From: Psilocybe azurescens
Taxonomy: Eukaryota > Basidiomycota > Agaricomycetes > Agaricales > Agrocybaceae
Direction of reading: 5' to 3'
Assembly (NCBI GenBank): GCA_023853785.1
Contig: JAJIRX010000388.1
Coordinates: 1 to 11,947 of the forward strand
DNA length: 11,947 nucleotides
Positions within the stretch are counted from its first letter, which is position 1. Each line of letters begins with the position of its first letter. Both the position numbers and the translations under genes were made by a program. Of the stretch, positions 8,270 through 11,947 are shown piece after piece. The notes beneath the pieces were generated by a model. It did not search any database. It was given only the letters and a program-made list of their open reading frames with translations, and was not told where the DNA came from.

Positions 8270-8275
8270 TCCCCC
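8270..8275 (-). promoter_or_regulatory. Copia-B polypurine tract
   Basis: GGGGGA on the minus strand sits directly against the TGTTAG LTR terminus. This is where RNase H leaves the purine primer for plus-strand DNA synthesis in LTR elements. The tract is short but exactly placed, and it fixes the LTR boundary at 8269. Confidence 0.8.
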
Positions 8276-8316
8276 GTGATCTGAACAGTCTCAGAAATAA
8301 AAGAATGAAATATACT

Positions 8317-9321
8317 CTAAACATAAATCCCCATCTCCTCTCAGCAAAACTCAACCTTTTGGGCAGGCAGAGGCTTGGTAAGAATGTCTGCAACTTGCTC
8401 ATCAGTTGAAACAAAGGTAGGGTTGATCATCTTGTCATTTACTGCATCAGCGCAGCCAGTAGAAGCGCAGGTCCAGGTGCTTCATGCGTCCATGGTGTTC
8501 AGGATTCTTGGAGACACTGATCGCAGATTGGTTGTCAATGTGAAGAGTCGAAGGCTTATCAATGTGGTAGCCAAATTCGCGTAGAATGTTGCGCATCCAT
8601 GCTATCTCCTTGCCTGCTTCAACAGCTGCAATGAACTCTGCTTCAGTGGTAGAAAGTGCAACAATTCCTTGCAGTTTGCTGCTCCAGCCAACCGCACCAC
8701 CAGCCATAATCGTCACATAACCACCTGTAGAGCGTCCGGTGTCTTTGCAGTCGCCATGAGATGCATCACAGTAGGTGCTGAACATGTCTAGACCCAGCTC
8801 GCCCGAGTAGTGCAACTTGTGATCAAGCCGTACCCTTCAAATAGCGCAAAAGATGTTTGACTGCTGCCCAGTGCTTTGGACCAGGATTGCTGTTAAAGCG
8901 TGCAAGATAGGCAACAACATGTGCAATGTCACTGCAGGTCATGGAGGCGAGATATTGAAGCGAACCAATGCAGCTGAGATAGGGAACATTTTGCATGAAT
9001 TGTAAATCTTCTGGTGACGAAGCGCCCATTTCCTTGGTGAGAACAGTGCCAGGAATCATCGGAGTCAGCACAGGGCTGCAATCGGTCATGTTGTAGCGTT
9101 CTAGAATGTCTAGAATGAATTGGCATTGGTGTAGAGCGATTGTGCGTGATTTGCGATCTCTGGTGATGCCTACACCAAGCAGGAACTCAGTCGGACCAAG
9201 ATCTCTGCATTTGAAGTGTTCAGCAAGCTGCTTGACCGCTCTATCAATCGCAGCTCCATCCTTGCAAGCTATAGTGATATCATCGATGTAAATGGGCACA
9301 AACATGCGAACATGGCCATCA
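8317..9321 (-). pseudogene. pol: Copia-B reverse transcriptase (C-terminal half) and RNase H
   Basis: The RT fragment starts at DGHVRMFVPIYIDDITIA, with the polymerase active site YIDD at 9279-9290, then the copia thumb/connection (FKCRDLGPTEFLLGVGI; YNMTDCSPVLTPM; SCIGSLQYLASMTCSDIAHV; LLRYLKGT). One frame change at about 8825 leads into RNase H, where the acidic residues stand in YCDASHGD, TTEAEF and HIDNQSA, the pattern of copia RNase H. After FYWLR (8447) another one-base shift gives DAVNDKMINPTFV and the usual C-terminal ADILTKPLPAQKVEFC, with an in-frame TGA before EEMGIYV and a stop at 8317-8319. The N-terminal RT half is cut off by copia-C. Motifs are intact, frames are not. Confidence 0.93.
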
Positions 9322-9573
9322 TGTTAGAATTGATATTTCAGACTCAGACTGATGGGATCACATGACAGACACCTATGTAGCTGTAGCACACCGCTTGAAC
9401 TCCTTAGTTACTCACTTCGGACTTCAGGCAAGTAGATAGCATAGTTCAGTCTCAATACACTCAGTTACTCACTTCGGACTTCAGGCCCTCATTGCCACTC
9501 TGTCTGATACAGTGTGACCACGAAACTCGGACCACAGATGTCTCGCACGTTTCCGAACTCGCCACCTTTAACA
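9322..9573 (+). repeat. Copia-C 5' LTR
   Basis: 252 bp, beginning TGTTAGAATTG and ending CCTTTAACA. The end is fixed by the inverted terminal TGTTA/TAACA and by the primer site that follows at once. It contains the 24-bp repeat pair at 9406-9429 and 9463-9486. It should drive transcription of the element in the plus direction. It lies in inverted orientation to the LTR at 8018-8269, 1052 bp away, with six differences counted by eye. Confidence 0.93.
9406..9486 (+). repeat. 24-bp direct repeat pair inside the copia-C LTR
   Basis: Identical 24-mers at 9406-9429 and 9463-9486, core ACTCACTTCGGACTTCAGG, 57-bp period, located about 85-165 bp into the LTR, where U3 control elements would be expected. 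Conserved in both LTRs of the window, so the duplication predates their divergence. Confidence 0.85.
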
Positions 9574-9586
9574 GGTTATGGGCCCC
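9574..9586 (+). promoter_or_regulatory. Copia-C primer-binding site (half-tRNA initiator-Met type)
   Basis: GGTTATGGGCCCC directly follows the LTR. It resembles the Drosophila copia primer site, which pairs with the anticodon stem-loop of a cleaved initiator methionine tRNA rather than with its 3' end. The adjacent position and the match make the call fairly strong. The rest of the leader (to 9775) has no coding content and includes a GAAAAGTCTCAACTTTTC hairpin at 9619-9636. Confidence 0.8.
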
Positions 9587-9775
9587 GCGCACATTGCGCT
9601 TTAAACTCAATTTCATCGAAAAGTCTCAACTTTTCATTTCCACACTCTTCGTGTTTTCGCTCGCACTGGCCGCACCCGTGCTGCATTCGCCACCTCATCA
9701 CGTCACAACGTTCGCACACGTTCCCGCACGTCTCTGCTCACTACCACCACGTCACTCCTCCCATCTCGCACAATC

Positions 9776-10060
9776 ATGTCTTCTTCATCCCTGCCCAATT
9801 TTGCGAAACTCAATGCTTCCAACTACCCATCTTGGTGTGGTGAAATGCAGGCTTGGCTTCGTGCCCAGGGCGTTTGGCACATTGTTTCCGGTCAATCCAA
9901 GGCCCCTAGGCAGTCCTCACCACCCAAGGACACTGAGGAGGCCCTTTTCAGCTTGGAACACCAAATCGGACAAAGCAGCTGGCTACATCTATCTGGCTGT
10001 TGAAGAGAATCAGAAGATTCATTTTGCCTCTATTTCGGACGATCCAGTCGCTATGTGGGC
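9776..10060 (+). pseudogene. gag: Copia-C gag N-terminus, frameshifted and cut by LINE-3
   Basis: The start ATG at 9776 begins MSSSSLPNFAKLNASNYPSW, a typical copia gag opening (a short Ser-rich start, then the L-x-G/A-x-N-Y-x-x-W motif), followed by MQAWLRAQGVWHIVSG. One base of frame change near 9950 moves the reading to AWNTKSDKAAGYIYLAVEEN and SISDDPVAMW, after which LINE-3 starts. The segment overlaps copia-A gag at VEENQKIHFASISDDPVAMW. It supplies the N-terminus missing from copia-A. Frame continues by chance into the LINE-3 5' UTR. Confidence 0.9.
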
Positions 10061-10201
10061 ATCCTTTCTTGTTCCGGTACTGCCACATAGCCACCGTGAG
10101 AAAAACTTGCTCATCGTCAACAACGTTCTCAACGAAGATCTACTTGGGTACCACCCCAGCAGCACCACCATTGGCAGTATTAGCTTTGGGTGTCCAAAGT
10201 T
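10061..10201 (+). promoter_or_regulatory. LINE-3 5' UTR (probable internal promoter region)
   Basis: 141 bp before the ORF1 ATG at 10202, differing from LINE-1 by only a few bases and a one- or two-base gap in the CCACCCC run near 10150. A GTG 12 bp before the ATG is in frame but not a credible start. Promoter activity is inferred from the family. Confidence 0.58.
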
Positions 10202-11947
10202 ATGCCGCCTAAACAGCAACCCACAAGGCCACCGTCCCCGTTTAGGTTGGTGACCTGCTCAGCCAAATCCTCCGCAGCTCAACCTTCGTTGACTGCATCC
10301 CTGGCTCAAACAGCAAGCGCTCCCGCTGTTCGAGAGACCTATAGTCAAGGCCCAGTCCCTGCTTCACGTGGGGCACGCACCGCCCAACCCAGTCGCTCTG
10401 CCACGTCGTCAAGGCAGAGTTCTCGTCATCGCACTCCCACGGTTACTGCCAGAGACAACACCGCCCAGCCCTCCGACGCTCCGTCGCCCGCGAGGTCTGA
10501 GGACGAAGATATGGACGACCCCCCTCATACCTATCACTCAGTTACGGAGATTCCGACGTGGTAGAAGATAGTCAAAGGATTATTGGGGCACTCAGAACGA
10601 TTGTAGGGTATGTCAATTCCTCACACATCGACCTTCATTCATCCCCTATGGGGGCATCCCTGGCTCAAGCGGTGGTTGATTTCACTCGCGAGACCTTCAA
10701 TGGGGACTTGGGTACTACTCCCACTCCCGAAAACATCCTCCCAATCCGTGCGGTTGCGGAGTTATTCACTGCAGAAGACAACACTATTCGCTTGGCTCGC
10801 CGGGTGGAACTCTCAGACCCTCTCCCTCTCCTCCCCCTTGCTTGGTCTGACCACGGCGGAGCTGGAGACGATGACATCGTAATGACACCGGCTGAGCCCG
10901 CACGTTCCTCTCGTAGGAATGCGCCGGCCAGGCCTCCTATCCGAGGACAGCAGGACAAAGGGAAAGGTCGGGCTGACAAGCCTGCCTCTGCCCCCGCTCC
11001 TCCTCCTCAACCCCATCCACCGGCCAAGAAGCCTGTGGTCCCTAATCAGAGGCCCCTCCCGATGCCCCCTTCTTCCTCACGCCCTGCACGCCCGGCTCCC
11101 TCGTTCCTACGCGGACACCGCTCGCAAGACTGCCCCCATCAAGCAGCCAGCTTCCCCGGCTGCTCCTCCATCTAGGCCTCCCTCCCGCAAGGGTAGGAAG
11201 ATCCCAGATTACACTGCACACGGTCCCTCTAGGCGCCAGCTGCTGGTCGACGTGGGAGATCATGCGAAAGACGCTAATCTCTCCACCTTATTCAAGGCCT
11301 TGTCTTCGGACGTCCTCTCTCGTCAAGGCCTTCGCGTTAAGGTTCTTGGTGTTCAACTTGCGTCGATGGGTACTCTGTACCCACCGACAAAGTCCCCAGT
11401 GAGCGTGACACGGATATCCTCCGTGGAGCAATCACTTCTCACTTCAAGGCCCACTACAAGTTTACGCCGTGGGTCGGCATGCCCACGTCCAAATTGTTCT
11501 TACAATTGTCGACGTCCCTCGGTTCCAAGGTACTCATTATGACCTGGACCATCTCACCGAACGGGATGAGGTTGCCTCGGCACTCAAGGCCTCTCCCATC
11601 TGGTCCCCATCTCACATACTATGCGGCGACCCCGCATAGTTCGTACCTCCAAGGCAAGCACTACCGCCACTGCTTTCTTTGACATCTGGGACACCGCATC
11701 TGGTGCCCGCGCCCGCCAGCTCATCGACAAACAGTTCATGTTCAGGGGTTGTCCCCTCTGGATACGTGCTTGTTCGAAGAGCTCTGGCATCCCTCTGCAC
11801 TCGGTGCTGGAGGTGGGGCCATCCCGTTGGTCGCTGTCATGCGGCTGCCGGCTAAATGTCCGGCGCTGCTCTGGTCCTCACAAGCTGGAGGAGCACCGCG
11901 CCGTTGCATCTTGTTGCAAAGGGAATCCAGGCAAACCCCCGGCTCCA
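10202..11947 (+). pseudogene. LINE-3 ORF1: Gag-like protein, frameshifted, 3' end outside window
   Basis: It starts MPPKQQPTRPPSPF. The first frame ends TAG at 10562-10564 after a six-C run (10519-10524). The core restarts overlapping it with VVEDSQRIIGALRT and runs to about 11070, where the frame changes to the linker KTAPIKQPASPAAPPSRPPS and IPDYTAHGPSRRQLLVDVGD. Further one-base shifts lie near 11365, 11505 and 11635. Conserved blocks NGDLGTTPTPEN, DLDHLTERDEVASALKASP and FFDIWDTASGARARQLIDKQ are readable. The first knuckle, CTRCWRWGHPVGRC, is intact at 11796-11837, and a GPHKLEEHRAVASCCKGNP stretch follows at the window end. Not translatable as written. Confidence 0.9.

Larger units (their letters stand above)
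8270..9321 (-). mobile_element. Copia-B: 3' half of a copia element (RT C-terminus, RNase H, PPT)
   Basis: Minus-strand fragment of a second copia copy, placed immediately upstream of the shared LTR at 8018-8269. It reads RT, RNase H, pol stop at 8317-8319, a 40-bp untranslated gap, then the polypurine tract. On the right it is broken at 9321/9322 by the 5' LTR of copia-C, with GATGGCCATGTTCGC as the last copia-B bases. It cannot be the missing 3' part of copia-A, because on the minus strand it lies upstream of the copia-A gag. Confidence 0.9.
9322..10060 (+). mobile_element. Copia-C: 5' LTR, leader and N-terminal gag, inserted in copia-B RT
   Basis: Plus-strand copy of the same copia family: LTR 9322-9573, leader 9574-9775 and gag from 9776. 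It entered copia-B in the opposite orientation, inside the RT gene just upstream of the YIDD codons. LINE-3 then interrupted its gag at 10060/10061. The five bases before the LTR (9317-9321, CATCA) are the expected left copy of a target-site duplication; the right copy is outside the window. This copy links the LTR of the A/B pair to the gag of copia-A. Confidence 0.93.
10061..11947 (+). mobile_element. LINE-3: Tad1-like LINE, 5' UTR and most of ORF1
   Basis: Third copy of the LINE family, starting ATCCTTTCTTG at 10061 directly after copia-C gag (GCTATGTGGGC). It runs past the window end within the zinc-knuckle part of ORF1. It resembles LINE-1 more than LINE-2 (for example the shared VGYVNSSHIDLHSSP and ETFNGDLGTTPTPEN). 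The 5' end is complete. Being innermost in copia-C, it is among the youngest insertions here. Confidence 0.92.

Noticed and set aside
9492..10253. Plus-strand open frame of about 253 codons
   Set aside because: It runs through LTR, leader, part of gag and the LINE-3 5' UTR without a plausible start; only the gag piece is real coding sequence.
1..11947. CRISPR arrays, tRNA/rRNA genes, bacterial operons, defence systems or host genes
   Set aside because: No spaced short-repeat arrays, RNA-gene features or non-transposon protein motifs were seen on either strand.

Overview
The window holds only retrotransposon sequence. I find no host gene, tRNA or rRNA. Two families are stacked on each other: a Tad1-like LINE (CCHC zinc-knuckle ORF1, endonuclease/RT/RNase H ORF2, poly-A tail) and a Ty1/copia LTR element (252-bp LTRs bounded TGTTA...TAACA, a copia-type half-tRNA primer site GGTTATGGGCCC, gag-PR-INT-RT-RNase H). 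Tad1-type LINEs with this RNase H tail, together with the moderate GC content, suggest a filamentous fungus, most likely an agaricomycete basidiomycete. The host call is inference from element type, not from a host gene.

Layout, left to right. 1-1297 (+): 3' end of LINE-0 (end of ORF2, 3' UTR, 25-A tail), inserted into LINE-1. 1298-3035 (-): 5' part of LINE-1 (5' UTR and most of ORF1), inserted in the integrase of copia-A. 3036-4658 (-): integrase, protease and most of gag of copia-A. 4659 to about 7865 (+): LINE-2 (5' UTR, all of ORF1, N-terminal endonuclease half of ORF2), which entered the copia-A gag and ends abruptly inside ORF2. About 7866-8017 (-): untranslated leader and primer site of copia-A. 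8018-8269 (-): one LTR that serves both as 5' LTR of copia-A and as 3' LTR of a second copy, copia-B. 8270-9321 (-): polypurine tract, RNase H and C-terminal half of RT of copia-B. 9322-10060 (+): 5' LTR, leader and N-terminal gag of copia-C, inserted into the copia-B RT. 10061-11947 (+): 5' UTR and ORF1 of LINE-3, inserted into the copia-C gag and running off the window.

The order of events can be read from the nesting. A tandem copia-B/copia-A pair came first. LINE-1, LINE-2 and copia-C entered it, and LINE-0 and LINE-3 then entered LINE-1 and copia-C. A deletion later joined the middle of LINE-2 ORF2 to the copia-A leader.

Every coding region is broken, mostly by single-base frame changes near homopolymer runs, yet catalytic and zinc-binding motifs are largely intact. 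The copies are therefore either young and recently decayed, or the sequence carries indel errors. No copy here could be autonomous as written. I found no new defence, metabolic or regulatory system; the points worth a second look are structural.
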